NCBI GenBank assembly: GCA_013298665.1
Contig: JAAFIK010000030.1
Span: 1 to 53,646 of the forward strand
DNA length: 53,646 nt
Direction: 5' to 3'
Origin: Chitinophagales bacterium
GTDB lineage: Bacteria; Bacteroidota; Bacteroidia; Chitinophagales; Chitinophagaceae
The notes beneath the pieces are model-generated. The model ran no database searches. It was given only the letters and a program-made list of their open reading frames with translations, and was not told the origin of the DNA. Shown here piece by piece: positions 42,617 to 51,923 of the stretch; position 1 is the first letter of the stretch, and the number at the start of each line of letters is the position of its first letter. A program made the translations under genes and the position numbers.

Positions 42617-44713
42617 ATGCAAAGAAAAAATACGATTGTTCGCGACATCAGTTGGTTGTCATTTAATGAAAGGGTATTGCAGGAAGCAGAAGATGAAAGT
42701 GTACCGCTGCGGGAAAGGATACGCTTCCTTGGCATTTTCAGCAATAATTTAGACGAGTTTTTCAGGGTACGCGTGGCGGGGCTCAAGCGCATGGTAAGCC
42801 TCGGCAGCAAGGCAAAGATGCACCTTGAGCACTCCCCTGTTGCCATACTGGAAGAGATACAGGAAAAGGTAATCATCCAGCAGAAGAATTTCGATCGCAT
42901 CTGGAACGACCTGCTGCGCGAGCTGCGCAAACAGAAGATATTCCTGGTGAGCGACCGGCAACTGAACAATAAGCAGAAGCAGTTTGTCAACAAGTATTTC
43001 AACGAGGAAGTGCGCAGCAATATCGTTCCCCTGATGATCGAAAATATCCAGGCCTTCCCGATGCTCAACGACAAGTCGATCTATCTTGCCTGCCGCCTCT
43101 CCCGCAAAGACAAGGGCATTCCCGGGCAGTTTGCACTCGTATCGGTACCCGCCCGGCGTCTGCCGCGCTTTGTGATCCTCCCCTCCCGGCAAAATGAACA
43201 CCACATCATCCTGCTCGAAGACATCATCCGGTTCTGTCTGCCACAGATATTCTCCTTCTTTGGTTATGATACTTTCACCGGGCACATCATCAAAGTAACA
43301 CGCGATGCCGAAATTGACATCGACAGCGATATCTCCACCACACTGATCCAGAAGATTGAAAAAGGGTTGAAAAGCAGGAAGCAGGGTAAGCCCGTGCGTT
43401 TTGTGTTCGACCGCGACATAGACCCGAGTTTGCTTACCTATCTCGTCCGCAGGCTCGGACTCTCCAAAACAGACAATATCATCCCCGGCGGAAGCATCCA
43501 CAACTTTAAAGACTTTATGGACTTCCCCGAATCCGTCTTTGCCCAGCGCAGCGCCAGGAAGCGGCCATTCAACCATCCCATGCTGCAAACCGCCAAGCGG
43601 GTAACCGATGTGGTACTGGAAAAAGACCTGCTCCTCAACTTCCCCTACCACAGCTTCGACAGCGTGATTGATCTGCTCCGCGAGGCAGCCATCGACCCGG
43701 ATGTAACCGTGATCAAGATCACTGCTTACCGGCTGGCGCCACGATCCAAAATCATCAACGCCCTTACCAATGCCGTTCGCAATGGAAAACAGGTAACCGT
43801 GATGCTCGAACTGCGGGCAAGGTTCGACGAAGAAGCCAACCTCGAATGGAAGGAGGAACTGGAAGAAGCGGGTGTAAAAGTACTGATCGGGGTTCCCAAC
43901 ATGAAGGTGCATGCAAAGCTCTGCCTCATCCGCAAAAGAGTAGGACAAACCACTACCCACTATGGCTTTGTGAGTACGGGGAACCTCAATGAGAAAACAG
44001 CCGGTTTGTATGGTGATCACTGCTTACTCACTTCCGACCGCAACATCATGGCCGATGTCAACCGTATATTCAACTATCTTGAGCAACCAGCCAAACGCAT
44101 CAATATGCTGAAGGCTTGCAAAACCCTTCTGGTCAGCCCTACCGGGATGCGCCGCCAGTTACTGCAACTCATCCAAACCGAAATACGTGCGGCCAGAGCT
44201 AAAAAACCGGCATCCATCCTGCTCAAACTCAACTCCCTCAGCGATGAACTGCTGATTGAAAAACTGTATGAAGCAGCAAAGGCGGGTGTGGAGATACAAC
44301 TCATCATCAGGGGTATCTGCTGTATGCTCACCGAAAACAAGAAGTTCAAAAAAATACAGGCCATCAGCATTGTTGATGAGTATCTCGAACACGCCCGGGT
44401 GCTCGTCTTTCACCACGGGGGTAAGGAGAAGGTATATATTTCATCAGCCGACTGGATGGTGCGTAATATCGATCACCGTATAGAAGCGGCCTGTCCGGTA
44501 ACCGCGCCGGAACTGCAGCAGGAGATCAAAGAACTGCTGCGCATACAGCTCAACGATAATATCAAAGCAAGGATATTGGATAATGATCTGGACAACCAGT
44601 ATGTAAACCCGCGCAATACCCGTAAAGTACGGTCGCAGGTAGAAATTTATAACTATCTCTTCCGCAAATTATCCACAAAGCCCGTTCCGGCTGAAACGGG
44701 TAAGGATAATTGA
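42617..44713 (+). CDS. ppk1: Polyphosphate kinase 1
   Basis: A 698-residue enzyme polymerising the gamma phosphate of ATP into polyphosphate. The N-terminal domain has D-I-S-W-L-S-F-N-E-R-V-L-Q-E-A and F-L-G-I-F-S-N-N-L-D-E-F-F. The core shows F-P-Y-H-S-F-D near 340 and, in the two phospholipase-D-like catalytic domains, M-K-V-H-A-K-L-C-L-I near 433-442 (the autophosphorylated His region) and Y-L-E-H-A-R-V-L-V-F-H-H near 590-601 (the second essential His). Membrane-associated in known cases. ppx follows after 41 bp, the classic pairing. Confidence 0.97.
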   Translation: MQRKNTIVRDISWLSFNERVLQEAEDESVPLRERIRFLGIFSNNLDEFFRVRVAGLKRMVSLGSKAKMHLEHSPVAILEEIQEKVIIQQKNFDRIWNDLLRELRKQKIFLVSDRQLNNKQKQFVNKYFNEEVRSNIVPLMIENIQAFPMLNDKSIYLACRLSRKDKGIPGQFALVSVPARRLPRFVILPSRQNEHHIILLEDIIRFCLPQIFSFFGYDTFTGHIIKVTRDAEIDIDSDISTTLIQKIEKGLKSRKQGKPVRFVFDRDIDPSLLTYLVRRLGLSKTDNIIPGGSIHNFKDFMDFPESVFAQRSARKRPFNHPMLQTAKRVTDVVLEKDLLLNFPYHSFDSVIDLLREAAIDPDVTVIKITAYRLAPRSKIINALTNAVRNGKQVTVMLELRARFDEEANLEWKEELEEAGVKVLIGVPNMKVHAKLCLIRKRVGQTTTHYGFVSTGNLNEKTAGLYGDHCLLTSDRNIMADVNRIFNYLEQPAKRINMLKACKTLLVSPTGMRRQLLQLIQTEIRAARAKKPASILLKLNSLSDELLIEKLYEAAKAGVEIQLIIRGICCMLTENKKFKKIQAISIVDEYLEHARVLVFHHGGKEKVYISSADWMVRNIDHRIEAACPVTAPELQQEIKELLRIQLNDNIKARILDNDLDNQYVNPRNTRKVRSQVEIYNYLFRKLSTKPVPAETGKDN

Positions 44714-44754
44714 CCGAATTAAGCGACTTTTGCCCGTCTTAAAGCAATCGACTA

Positions 44755-45648
44755 TTGAAACTGGCTGCTATCGATATTGGAAGTAATGCGGCAAGGCTGC
44801 TCATTACCGAGGTTACAGAAAATAACTCCGGAGAAGCCGTCTTTTCCAAGCTCAACCTGGTACGCGTACCCTTAAGGCTGGGTTTTGATGTATTTGAGTA
44901 CGGTATTATCCCCAAGCCCAAGATTGGCATGATACTGCAAACCATGAAGGCATACCGCCACCTGCTCAATGCTTACGGGGTGGATCACCTGCTCGCCTGC
45001 GCCACCAGCGCCATGCGGGATGCACGCAATGCGTCTGACATCATCCGTAAAGTAAAATTAGAAACCGGTATTGAGATAGAAGTCATCAGTGGCGATAAGG
45101 AGGCCGGGCTGGTGTATGAAAACCATATTGCCGAAAGTATGAATAAGGAAAGCAGCTACCTCTATATCGACGTTGGCGGCGGCAGCACCGAACTCTCTTT
45201 TTTCAGCAACAATATCCTTACCTTCAAACAGTCGTTCAACATTGGTACCATCCGTCTGCTCAAAGACATGGTGAAAGAAGCAGAATGGGAAGAACTTAAA
45301 ACAAGCTTGAGGGCAGCTACAAAAGGCCATAAGTCAGTAGTAGCGATTGGCAGCGGTGGTAATATCAACAAAGTTTTTTCGATGAGCAAGCGCAAAGATG
45401 GCAAGCCGCTCCAGCTCGACCTGCTGCGCGATTACCTGAAAGAACTGGGCAGTGTTTCGCTGGCCGAAAGGATGCGGTTGTTCAGCCTGCGTGAAGACCG
45501 TGCGGATGTAATTGTACCGGCGCTGCAGATCTATACCAATGTAATGCGCTGGGCAGGTGCCGAAGAAATTTATGTACCCAAGATCGGGTTGGTGGATGGC
45601 CTTATCCGGCACCTCTGGGATACCATTCAGGCAAAGAAGGTGGTGTAA
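44755..45648 (+). CDS. ppx: Exopolyphosphatase/GppA-type phosphatase
   Basis: A 297-residue Ppx/GppA phosphatase of the ASKHA fold that removes terminal phosphates from polyphosphate, or converts pppGpp to ppGpp. It shows A-A-I-D-I-G-S-N-A-A-R-L-L-I at 4-17, A-C-A-T-S-A-M-R-D-A-R-N near 82-93 and Y-I-D-V-G-G-G-S-T-E-L-S near 137-148. It lacks the C-terminal HD domain of E. coli Ppx. The start is a TTG at 44755-44757 (then AAA CTG GCT), the only start that keeps the first beta strand. Operon with ppk1. Confidence 0.93.
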   Translation: MKLAAIDIGSNAARLLITEVTENNSGEAVFSKLNLVRVPLRLGFDVFEYGIIPKPKIGMILQTMKAYRHLLNAYGVDHLLACATSAMRDARNASDIIRKVKLETGIEIEVISGDKEAGLVYENHIAESMNKESSYLYIDVGGGSTELSFFSNNILTFKQSFNIGTIRLLKDMVKEAEWEELKTSLRAATKGHKSVVAIGSGGNINKVFSMSKRKDGKPLQLDLLRDYLKELGSVSLAERMRLFSLREDRADVIVPALQIYTNVMRWAGAEEIYVPKIGLVDGLIRHLWDTIQAKKVV

Positions 45649-45708
45649 CCGTCATGCGTCCATATTTCCCTTTTTCTTCTGCGCAAAAGAAGCCTCATCT
45701 GTATTCTA

Positions 45709-46728
45709 TTACCAAACCGGGGGAACCGTAAGCCCCAGACCCGGCGCTTCGGTATATATGACCCTCCCCTTATCAAACCCAACACCCGCAGCCATATCTG
45801 CTGCGAGTAAGAGCGGTCCGTCCATATCCACATAATCGAGCAGGGGTGCCAGTTGTGCAATAGCTGCAGTACCCACCGAGCATTCATTCATACAACCCAC
45901 CATCACCGTCATGCCCAATGCCTTCGCCCGGCTGATCATGCGGCGGGCAGGGGTAATACCGCTGCACTTGGTGAGCTTGATGTTGATGCCGTGAAAATGT
46001 CCCGCACATTTGTCCACATCACTTTCAGCCACACAGGCTTCATCTGCAATCAGGGGGAGTTTACTTTCTGCATATAATATTTTCATGTCCTCCCAATTGT
46101 CTTTGGCCAATGGCTGCTCCACCAGCTCCACACCCAGCGCCTGTAGTTGAGGTATTTTTTCAAGGGCTTCCGCCAGGCTCCAGCCCGCATTGGCATCTAC
46201 CCGTAAGCCGGCATCTGTATGCGCACGCAGCGCACGCACCATATCAATATCCCCGGGCACACCCACTTTTACTTTATAGATGGGCCATGGCTTTTCCTGC
46301 ATCTTAGCCACCATCCTGTCGATGCTGTCGATGCCAATGGTATAATCGGTAAGCGGTGCGGTAGCCGTATCCAATCCCCAGAGCTGGTGCAATGGCCGGC
46401 GCTTCAGCTTACCATAAAGATCCCAGCCCGCCATATCCAGCGCACATACCAGGAAAGGATTTGCCGGAAACAGGTGGTGCAGGTAATGCCAGTAACGTTC
46501 GGGATCAGTAAAGGAAAACCTTTCCGCCAGTGTTTTACGTGCCTCCAGGTCGGCAATCATTTTTTCTACCGGAATATTGTAATACGCAATGGCAGGTGCT
46601 TCACCATAGCCCTTTACCCCCATGTGTTCCAGCTCCACCAGCAAACCCGGCTGGTGCGTCTTCGTTCCTTTACTGATGGTAAAGGGGTGATGAAACGGGA
46701 GGTTGTATGCGTGGTACCTGATGGTCAT
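45709..46728 (-). CDS. Dipeptide epimerase (L-Ala-D/L-Glu type), enolase superfamily
   Basis: A 339-residue MLE-subgroup enolase enzyme. The first catalytic Lys pair is in Y-K-V-K-V-G near 157-162. Metal ligands are the Asp in R-V-D-A-N-A-G-W near 186, the Glu in V-E-Q-P-L near 212 and the Asp in I-A-D-E-A-C near 237. The second catalytic Lys is in N-I-K-L-T-K-C-G-like I-N-I-K-L-T-K near 258. A C-terminal D-x-D-type motif (D-Y-V-D-M-D-G) fits the dipeptide-epimerase group, which converts L-Ala-D-Glu from murein peptides to L-Ala-L-Glu. Some members act on other dipeptides. It is 20 bp downstream of the glucanotransferase gene on the same strand. Confidence 0.9.
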   Translation of the reverse strand: MTIRYHAYNLPFHHPFTISKGTKTHQPGLLVELEHMGVKGYGEAPAIAYYNIPVEKMIADLEARKTLAERFSFTDPERYWHYLHHLFPANPFLVCALDMAGWDLYGKLKRRPLHQLWGLDTATAPLTDYTIGIDSIDRMVAKMQEKPWPIYKVKVGVPGDIDMVRALRAHTDAGLRVDANAGWSLAEALEKIPQLQALGVELVEQPLAKDNWEDMKILYAESKLPLIADEACVAESDVDKCAGHFHGINIKLTKCSGITPARRMISRAKALGMTVMVGCMNECSVGTAAIAQLAPLLDYVDMDGPLLLAADMAAGVGFDKGRVIYTEAPGLGLTVPPVW

Positions 46729-46748
46729 TCCTGTTATTGGGTTGCGGT

Positions 46749-49451
46749 TCAGCGACCGCTTGACACGATATACTGCTGCAGTTCTGCGGTAAAGGCCGTT
46801 TCTTTGAGCAGGTCTTCAAGACTGATGTGCATCCGGTAACACCAGAAATGTTTGGGATCAGCCGGTTGGTTGATCCGTTCATCTGCCGGGTTTTCCCGCC
46901 GCAGGTGCTCGTTGCAACCCAGGATATCCTGTATCTGGAAAACACTCCACATTGCGGGTGCATACAGGTGCTGTAATACAATTTCTTTATTGATCCAGGG
47001 TTCGCAGAAATAAGGCGCTTCGCCATAATGGCCAAGAATCCCGTTGTAGAACCGTTGTGTTTTACCGCGATCCTCTTCCCACCAGCCGCGTATCGTACTC
47101 ATATCGTGTGTGGAGGGCGTAATCACGCTGAGGTAAGGCGCCGCTGAAGGATGGAAGAACTCGATACCCGTTTGCTTGGGCATACGCTGTATTTCAAGAC
47201 TGAGGATACCCAACTGGTGCATCACTTCGGCCACACAGCCCGGTACCATACCCAGGTCCTCTCCGCAAATGAGCATATTGGTGCTGCGTTTCAGCGGGGG
47301 TAGTTTGCGCATGGCTTCCCCAAACCAGAAATCATCCTGCCGGCGGAAGAAATAATTTACATACAATGCTTTCAACTGCTCCTGTGCATACCCGTCGAGT
47401 TGATGGAAAGAACTGGTCTGTTCCATAGCAATACGGAAGTGAAACTGCTGCCCGTCGCTGCCCGGTTCCTCAAACAGGATAACATTGCTGATCAGGTCGA
47501 ACAAACCATATTTGATGCGCTCATTCAGGCTTGCTTCCTCTTCAGAAACATTACCCGCCGCCGCAAAATGAGCTTCCACCGCACGCTGTGTTTCAAAATC
47601 CTCCTTAAGGTGGTACATGCCATGACGCAATTCGAGAAACTGCTCCCGCACATCGTCGGCAGCATCGCCAAAAAGCTGGTGCAATACCTCATCGCTGATA
47701 TAGGGTTTGGTGTACCGGAAACGGTCGAACGCAATGCCCTTTTCAAAAAATTCGTTGATGTGTACCGGTATGGCGGGTACAAAACGTCCCATAATGCCTT
47801 CTACCGCATGGAGCGGGATACTCCAGATGCGGAAGAAGCCAAGGATATGATCGATACGGAAAGCATCGAAATAATTACTCATCTGTTCAAAACGCTTGCG
47901 CCACCAGGCAAAACCATCTTCCTGCATGCGCTTCCAGTTGTACGTTGGGAAACCCCAGTTTTGCCCCTTAACCGCAAAATCATCCGGCGGCGCACCGGCC
48001 TGCGCGTCCATATTGTACAGCTCGGGAGAAACCCAGGCATCGCAACTGTGGCGGTAAATACCAATGGGCAGATCGCCTTTTACGATGATGCCCTTTTTGT
48101 GCGCATAATCTGTAGCCTCTTTCAATTGCAGGTGCAGTTGATACTGCGTAAAATAATGGATGGCAATGGAGTCGTAGTGCTTTTGTGCGGGCGCTACAAG
48201 CCTTTGTATATTGTTTTCGTCAAATAGGCTGTTTGTTTTCCACTGGCTGAAATCAGCCGTTTTATATTTGTCGCGCAGGTAGCAGAAAGCCGCATAAGGA
48301 ACCAGCCAGTGCCGGTTGAGTTCAAAAAATTCAAAGTAGGCCGTATCCTCCTGCATTTCTTTTTTACGCGCTTTGTACAACTCTTTGATGGCACCCAGTT
48401 TAAAACGCATCACCTGCTCGTAATCCACCGTAGCCAGGTCATTCAATTGTTTTTGTTTGCGCTTCAGCGGCTTTACGATGGCCGCGTGTGCCTTACCCGC
48501 CACTTTATCTAAGTTAAGGTAGAGCGGGTGCAGCGCAAAAGCCGATATGGCGGCGTAAGGATAGGAATCGCCATTGCCCTGCAGCGCCGTAGTATCGTTG
48601 ACGGGCAGCAGTTGTACCAATTTAAGTCCGGTAGCCCTTGCCCAATCCACCAGCAGCCGGATATCGGTAAACTCGCCGGTACCAAATCCGTTCTTTGTAC
48701 GCAGGCTGAACACCGGGATGGCCACACCAGCCCCCTTCCAGGAAGGTGCGGGCAACTGTGCAAATCCATCGTGTACAATGGTAATGGTCTTCTTATCCGT
48801 GTCGCCCATCAGTGTACGGTTATTACCCCCTTCAAACCGGGTAAACAGTTTGGTTGCCGTATTCCATACCCCATATTTATACACTAAGGGAAATTTCTCC
48901 CGGCCGAGGTTGAGGCGGATCACCCACCAGTTGTCTGTACGGACGGCAACGGGTACATCTTCCGTTTGCCATTCGCCCAGTACTTTACCACTACCGGTTA
49001 TGCAGATCACTTCATCCTCAGCCAGCAGGGGTGCTTTTACCCTGAACTCGTGTGTATAGGTTTTGGGCAGTTTTGCCTTTACAGGCGATCTGCTGCTGAG
49101 CAGTACCCCCTGGAAAGCCTGTGTAAAAAATGTATTTACGGGGTCGCCCGCGTGGTTCCAGGTATCGATCATCACGCGATCGGTTGCAGACTGGCTGCTG
49201 AGCGCCACTACCCGGTCGTCTCCCCACTCAATCACCTCCTGTGCCGGACCGCGTAGGATATATTTGTACTGCAACTCATCAATTGCACTTGCGTCATCAA
49301 TGGTCAGGCTGCCGTGCCAGTACTCTTCATTGAGGTATTGCAATGGCATCGCCAGCATCGTGTCCTCATTACCTGCCGCCGGCGTATTCGCACTGAGGTA
49401 AATCGCCTGTCCGTATTGTGTGGAAAACCGTAAATAAAAGTGAATCGTCAT
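46749..49451 (-). CDS. malQ: 4-alpha-glucanotransferase with two CBM20 domains (DPE2-like)
   Basis: A 900-residue cytosolic GH77 enzyme moving glucan segments between maltooligosaccharides. Two N-terminal starch-binding-type modules (about 1-115 and 130-235; the second has C-I-T-G-S-G-K-V-L-G-E-W-Q and F-P-L-V-Y-K-Y-G-V) precede the barrel. That begins G-A-G-V-A-I-P-V-F-S-L-R and G-F-G-T-G-E-F-T-D, typical of MalQ. Catalytic positions by family: Asp in F-R-I-D-H-I-L-G-F-F-R, Glu in I-C-G-E-D-L-G-M-V-P and Asp in T-P-S-T-H-D-M-S. Two CBM20 modules on GH77 is the layout of plant DPE2, common in Bacteroidota. No signal peptide is seen. Confidence 0.94.
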   Translation of the reverse strand: MTIHFYLRFSTQYGQAIYLSANTPAAGNEDTMLAMPLQYLNEEYWHGSLTIDDASAIDELQYKYILRGPAQEVIEWGDDRVVALSSQSATDRVMIDTWNHAGDPVNTFFTQAFQGVLLSSRSPVKAKLPKTYTHEFRVKAPLLAEDEVICITGSGKVLGEWQTEDVPVAVRTDNWWVIRLNLGREKFPLVYKYGVWNTATKLFTRFEGGNNRTLMGDTDKKTITIVHDGFAQLPAPSWKGAGVAIPVFSLRTKNGFGTGEFTDIRLLVDWARATGLKLVQLLPVNDTTALQGNGDSYPYAAISAFALHPLYLNLDKVAGKAHAAIVKPLKRKQKQLNDLATVDYEQVMRFKLGAIKELYKARKKEMQEDTAYFEFFELNRHWLVPYAAFCYLRDKYKTADFSQWKTNSLFDENNIQRLVAPAQKHYDSIAIHYFTQYQLHLQLKEATDYAHKKGIIVKGDLPIGIYRHSCDAWVSPELYNMDAQAGAPPDDFAVKGQNWGFPTYNWKRMQEDGFAWWRKRFEQMSNYFDAFRIDHILGFFRIWSIPLHAVEGIMGRFVPAIPVHINEFFEKGIAFDRFRYTKPYISDEVLHQLFGDAADDVREQFLELRHGMYHLKEDFETQRAVEAHFAAAGNVSEEEASLNERIKYGLFDLISNVILFEEPGSDGQQFHFRIAMEQTSSFHQLDGYAQEQLKALYVNYFFRRQDDFWFGEAMRKLPPLKRSTNMLICGEDLGMVPGCVAEVMHQLGILSLEIQRMPKQTGIEFFHPSAAPYLSVITPSTHDMSTIRGWWEEDRGKTQRFYNGILGHYGEAPYFCEPWINKEIVLQHLYAPAMWSVFQIQDILGCNEHLRRENPADERINQPADPKHFWCYRMHISLEDLLKETAFTAELQQYIVSSGR

Positions 49452-49604
49452 CAGTCTGTATCATTAATTGGAGCGGCAATTTAAACCCTTTATCGCAAAA
49501 TGTAAAATATACACAATGTAACCGCTACAGGAGCGGGTTCCCAACAACTTGAAAACACCGTAACGGCTGTACTTTACGGCAGCTTTTTTTTGACAACCGG
49601 TATT

Positions 49605-50042
49605 TTACCGCTTGCGCACTAAGACATAGCTCCTTTTGCTTTTCACTTCGCCGGAGAGGCGGATACTGTCGGCACTCAGCAGCAGGAACTGTTCGTTTAC
49701 CTTTCCATTGTCCATAAGCTTAAGCATACCACTGTCAAATACACAAGTACCCTGGCGCTGCCCCAGCAAGGCCATCTTATTGGTAACACCCTTGCGGATA
49801 AAATTGTAGGTATAATCGTTGTCCTTGATTTCGAGAATGGCTTCCAGCTCCTGGCAATCGGCACAGGGCATTACCCCTTTAAACACGCCGGACACTTTTA
49901 CCGGGCGGCCATCGGCCGTCTTTGCCACCACGGGTTCGGGTTGGGGTTCGTTACCGGTGGCTGGTTTCTGGTCATTGCTGTTGTTGCCGCAGGCGGCTGC
50001 AAACAATACAAGTATGGCGAACAGTAATCTTTTTTGCATCAT
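49605..50042 (-). CDS. NlpE-like lipoprotein
   Basis: A 145-residue lipoprotein; lipobox F-A-A-A-C with lipid Cys18, then a linker rich in N, P and E. Residues about 48-140 match the NlpE N-terminal domain: G-V-F-K-G-V-M-P-C-A-D-C with Cys60 and Cys63, then the E-x-x-L strand and G-x-W-type barrel strands to the end. In E. coli NlpE reports copper stress and surface contact through the Cpx system; no Cpx genes are near, so the Bacteroidota protein probably has a different role. The second Met (residue 2) is equally possible as start. Confidence 0.88.
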   Translation of the reverse strand: MMQKRLLFAILVLFAAACGNNSNDQKPATGNEPQPEPVVAKTADGRPVKVSGVFKGVMPCADCQELEAILEIKDNDYTYNFIRKGVTNKMALLGQRQGTCVFDSGMLKLMDNGKVNEQFLLLSADSIRLSGEVKSKRSYVLVRKR

Positions 50043-50073
50043 GTGTATTTAAGGGTCAATATTACTGCTTTTC

Positions 50074-50106
50074 TTTTGCGGGTGAACCGGTTTTGCCCTA
50101 TTTTTG
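50074..50106 (+). promoter_or_regulatory. Textbook Bacteroidota promoter for a small membrane protein
   Basis: TTTTG (50074-50078), 20 nt, TATTTTTG (50099-50106). Both boxes and the spacing match the consensus. The ATG at 50123 follows 16 bp later, so the leader is very short. Confidence 0.7.
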
Positions 50107-50122
50107 CCAAAACTTTTTCAGC

Positions 50123-50278
50123 ATGGAAACAACAAAAAAGAATACGGGTTTATATTGGGTACTTTTCTTGCTCTCGGTAGTGGCATTTTTCGGTGTATAT
50201 TATATTAAAGGAGAGTATGTATCCCTGGTGCTGCCATTCAATACAACTTTTTTTGCCAAAGCGCTTGACCTGCTCTAA
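50123..50278 (+). CDS. Small membrane protein, 51 residues, unknown function
   Basis: A short gene between a strong promoter and a strong terminator. The sequence is M-E-T-T-K-K-N-T-G, one hydrophobic helix (L-Y-W-V-L-F-L-L-S-V-V-A-F-F-G-V-Y-Y-I) and a C-terminal part that looks partly buried (Y-V-S-L-V-L-P-F-N-T-T-F-F). No family was recognised. The monocistronic layout with its own signals makes it very likely that it is expressed. One N-in helix with the tail outside is predicted by the positive-inside rule. Confidence 0.75.
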   Translation: METTKKNTGLYWVLFLLSVVAFFGVYYIKGEYVSLVLPFNTTFFAKALDLL

Positions 50279-50304
50279 GCACAACGGCTATACTTATTAT
50301 CATG

Positions 50305-50328
50305 AACCCCGCTGTTGCGGGGTTTTTT
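50305..50328 (+). terminator. Strong rho-independent terminator
   Basis: Stem AACCCCGC / GCGGGGTT (50305-50312, 50317-50324), loop TGTT, then a T tract to 50328. It ends the 51-residue gene. Confidence 0.92.
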
Positions 50329-50362
50329 AATGCGGTTACTCACCAACCAGTATTGATATGCC

Positions 50363-50803
50363 TCAATTTGCTGCAACCACTTTCAGCGACTGCCAGCTCA
50401 GCATCTTCCAGCCCTTTTTCCGGTAGAACACATCGGTAAAACGCAGGTCCACATCAAAGGGGGTGCCATTGAGGATACCCGATACGTGTACAATGCCATT
50501 GATGATACCCGTTTTACCGTAGATCCGCGCGTGCCGTTCCTTTACCGTAATGGCCGTATAAACCATGGTGCCTTTTTCGATGGAACTGATAAACGAGGCC
50601 TTATCCTGGATGAGCCCGTTGCTGTGGATATACACCAGCCCGTCTTCAATCAGCACCTGGAGCCGGGCAATGTCTTTACCCGTCATCGCGTCAAAACGTT
50701 GCTGCTCGGCCCGGAGCAGGGCTGTTGTATCGGTTTGTGCCTGTACGGCAGCAGCAGCCAGCAGTAACGCCAGCAGCAGTATGGTTTTACGGTAAAAGCG
50801 CAT
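50363..50803 (-). CDS. Exported NTF2-like (DUF4440) protein
   Basis: A 146-residue protein with a signal peptide (L-L-L-A-L-L-L-A-A-A-A-V-Q-A-Q) and a SnoaL/NTF2-like cone domain. It shows L-R-A-E-Q-Q-R-F-D-A-M-T-G-K-D-I near 30, L-V-Y-I-H-S-N-G-L-I-Q-D-K-A-S-F near 56-71, and F-T-D-V-F-Y-R-K-K-G-W-K-M-L-S-W-Q-S near the end. DUF4440 members are diverse; catalysis or ligand binding is not assignable. The gap to the HMA-domain gene upstream is 3 bp, so they are cotranscribed. Confidence 0.88.
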   Translation of the reverse strand: MRFYRKTILLLALLLAAAAVQAQTDTTALLRAEQQRFDAMTGKDIARLQVLIEDGLVYIHSNGLIQDKASFISSIEKGTMVYTAITVKERHARIYGKTGIINGIVHVSGILNGTPFDVDLRFTDVFYRKKGWKMLSWQSLKVVAAN

Positions 50804-50806
50804 CAG

Positions 50807-51166
50807 TTATTGTTTGGCAGGTGGCGGGGCTTGTTTTTTACAACACTGTGGCAGGCGTTTGTACGAGCGTTCGTCTGCCGTAACATCATCGGCATCAAAG
50901 CCGCAGTTGGCAATATGCGTTTTGATCTGTTCAATATCCGTGCGGTCGGTAAGCCAGGTAACCGTGGCATTTTTCTTTTTCACATTTACCGTAATACCGG
51001 TAACTCCGTACTGCCGGGCTACATACAGTTCGATACGTGATTTGCAGGAATCGCACTGCGCCTGCGGAATGCTGATGACCGCCTTGCCATTGGCTGCCTG
51101 CTGCGCGCCGGCACCCAATACCAGGGTGAAGAGGGCTACGAGGATTAATTGTATTGCTTTAAGCAT
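50807..51166 (-). CDS. Exported heavy-metal-associated (HMA) domain protein
   Basis: A 119-residue protein with a signal peptide (L-V-A-L-F-T-L-V-L-G-A-G-A-Q) and a ferredoxin-like HMA fold. The metal loop reads A-Q-C-D-S-C-K-S-R, a C-x-x-C like that of copper chaperones, followed by V-K-K-K-N-A-T-V-T-W. A second Cys pair (Q-C-C-K-K) and a Cys in N-C-G-F-D-A-D are extra ligand candidates. It probably carries Cu(I) or another soft metal in the periplasm. I start at ATG 51164-51166. An operon with the NTF2-like gene is likely. Confidence 0.88.
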   Translation of the reverse strand: MLKAIQLILVALFTLVLGAGAQQAANGKAVISIPQAQCDSCKSRIELYVARQYGVTGITVNVKKKNATVTWLTDRTDIEQIKTHIANCGFDADDVTADERSYKRLPQCCKKQAPPPAKQ

Positions 51167-51192
51167 ATGGATATATTTTAAGAATCCGATGA

Positions 51193-51825
51193 TCAATTAC
51201 CAGGCCATTGCGCAGGGTTGTTGCGCCAATTTAACAAAGTATTATGGTCTGCCGCAGAAACAACCCCCTTCTCCACCGCCAGTTCAATCAGCGTGGGATA
51301 GTTGGTAAGGGCGTGCAAAGGGATGCCCGCGTCTGCAAAAGCAGTGGCGGCCGCTTCAAAGCCATAGGTAAAGATGCTCACCATCCCCACCACTTCCAGC
51401 CCGGCAGCACGCAGCACTTCGCAAACCTGCAGACTGCTTTTCCCGGTCGACACCAGGTCTTCCACCACCAGCACCTTTTGTCCGGCAGTATAGAAACCCT
51501 CTATCTGGTTGCCCATACCATGTTCCTTGGGTTTGGGCCGTACATATACATAAGGCAGTTTGAGCTGGTCGGCCGCCATGGCACCCCAGGCAATACCCGC
51601 AGTAGCCACCCCCGCCAGTAATTCCGCTCCGGGGAAATGCGTAAAAATCACGTTGCACATTTCGCTTTTGATAAAATCGCGGCTGTAGGGAAAAGACAAT
51701 ATACGGCGGTTATCGCAGTAGATCGGGCTCTTCCAGCCGCTGGCCCAGGTAAAGGGTTGTTGGGGACTTAACTTTATTGCACTAACTTGTAAAAGTTTTT
51801 CGGCGACGGCCTTTTCGTTTGTCAT
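51193..51825 (-). CDS. pyrE: Orotate phosphoribosyltransferase
   Basis: A 210-residue enzyme making OMP from orotate and PRPP. It shows the N-terminal W-A-S-G-W-K-S-P-I-Y-C-D-N-R-R segment for orotate binding, R-P-K-P-K-E-H-G in the flexible loop and the PRPP loop V-L-V-V-E-D-L-V-S-T-G-K-S-S. The start is the ATG 51823-51825 (M-T-N-E-K-A-V-A); the 30 extra upstream residues are not family-like. It is far from pyrR-pyrB, so pyrimidine genes are scattered. Divergent from the Nudix gene with a 98-bp gap. Confidence 0.97.
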   Translation of the reverse strand: MTNEKAVAEKLLQVSAIKLSPQQPFTWASGWKSPIYCDNRRILSFPYSRDFIKSEMCNVIFTHFPGAELLAGVATAGIAWGAMAADQLKLPYVYVRPKPKEHGMGNQIEGFYTAGQKVLVVEDLVSTGKSSLQVCEVLRAAGLEVVGMVSIFTYGFEAAATAFADAGIPLHALTNYPTLIELAVEKGVVSAADHNTLLNWRNNPAQWPGN

Positions 51826-51923
51826 GCTGCAAAGATACAGGGTAGCGCGTAATGGCGCATACCGGCAGCAGCGCAAAAACAATTTACGGGGACGCCCGTT
51901 TACGAAATCATCCATAGCTGCAC

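Noticed and set aside
42749..44020. 423-codon frame opposite ppk1
   Set aside because: Antisense shadow caused by codon bias in ppk1; ppk1 motifs are unambiguous.
49452..49604. Terminator or regulatory element between the glucanotransferase and NlpE-like genes
   Set aside because: T-rich pieces exist but I could not find a convincing stem-loop or a consensus promoter.
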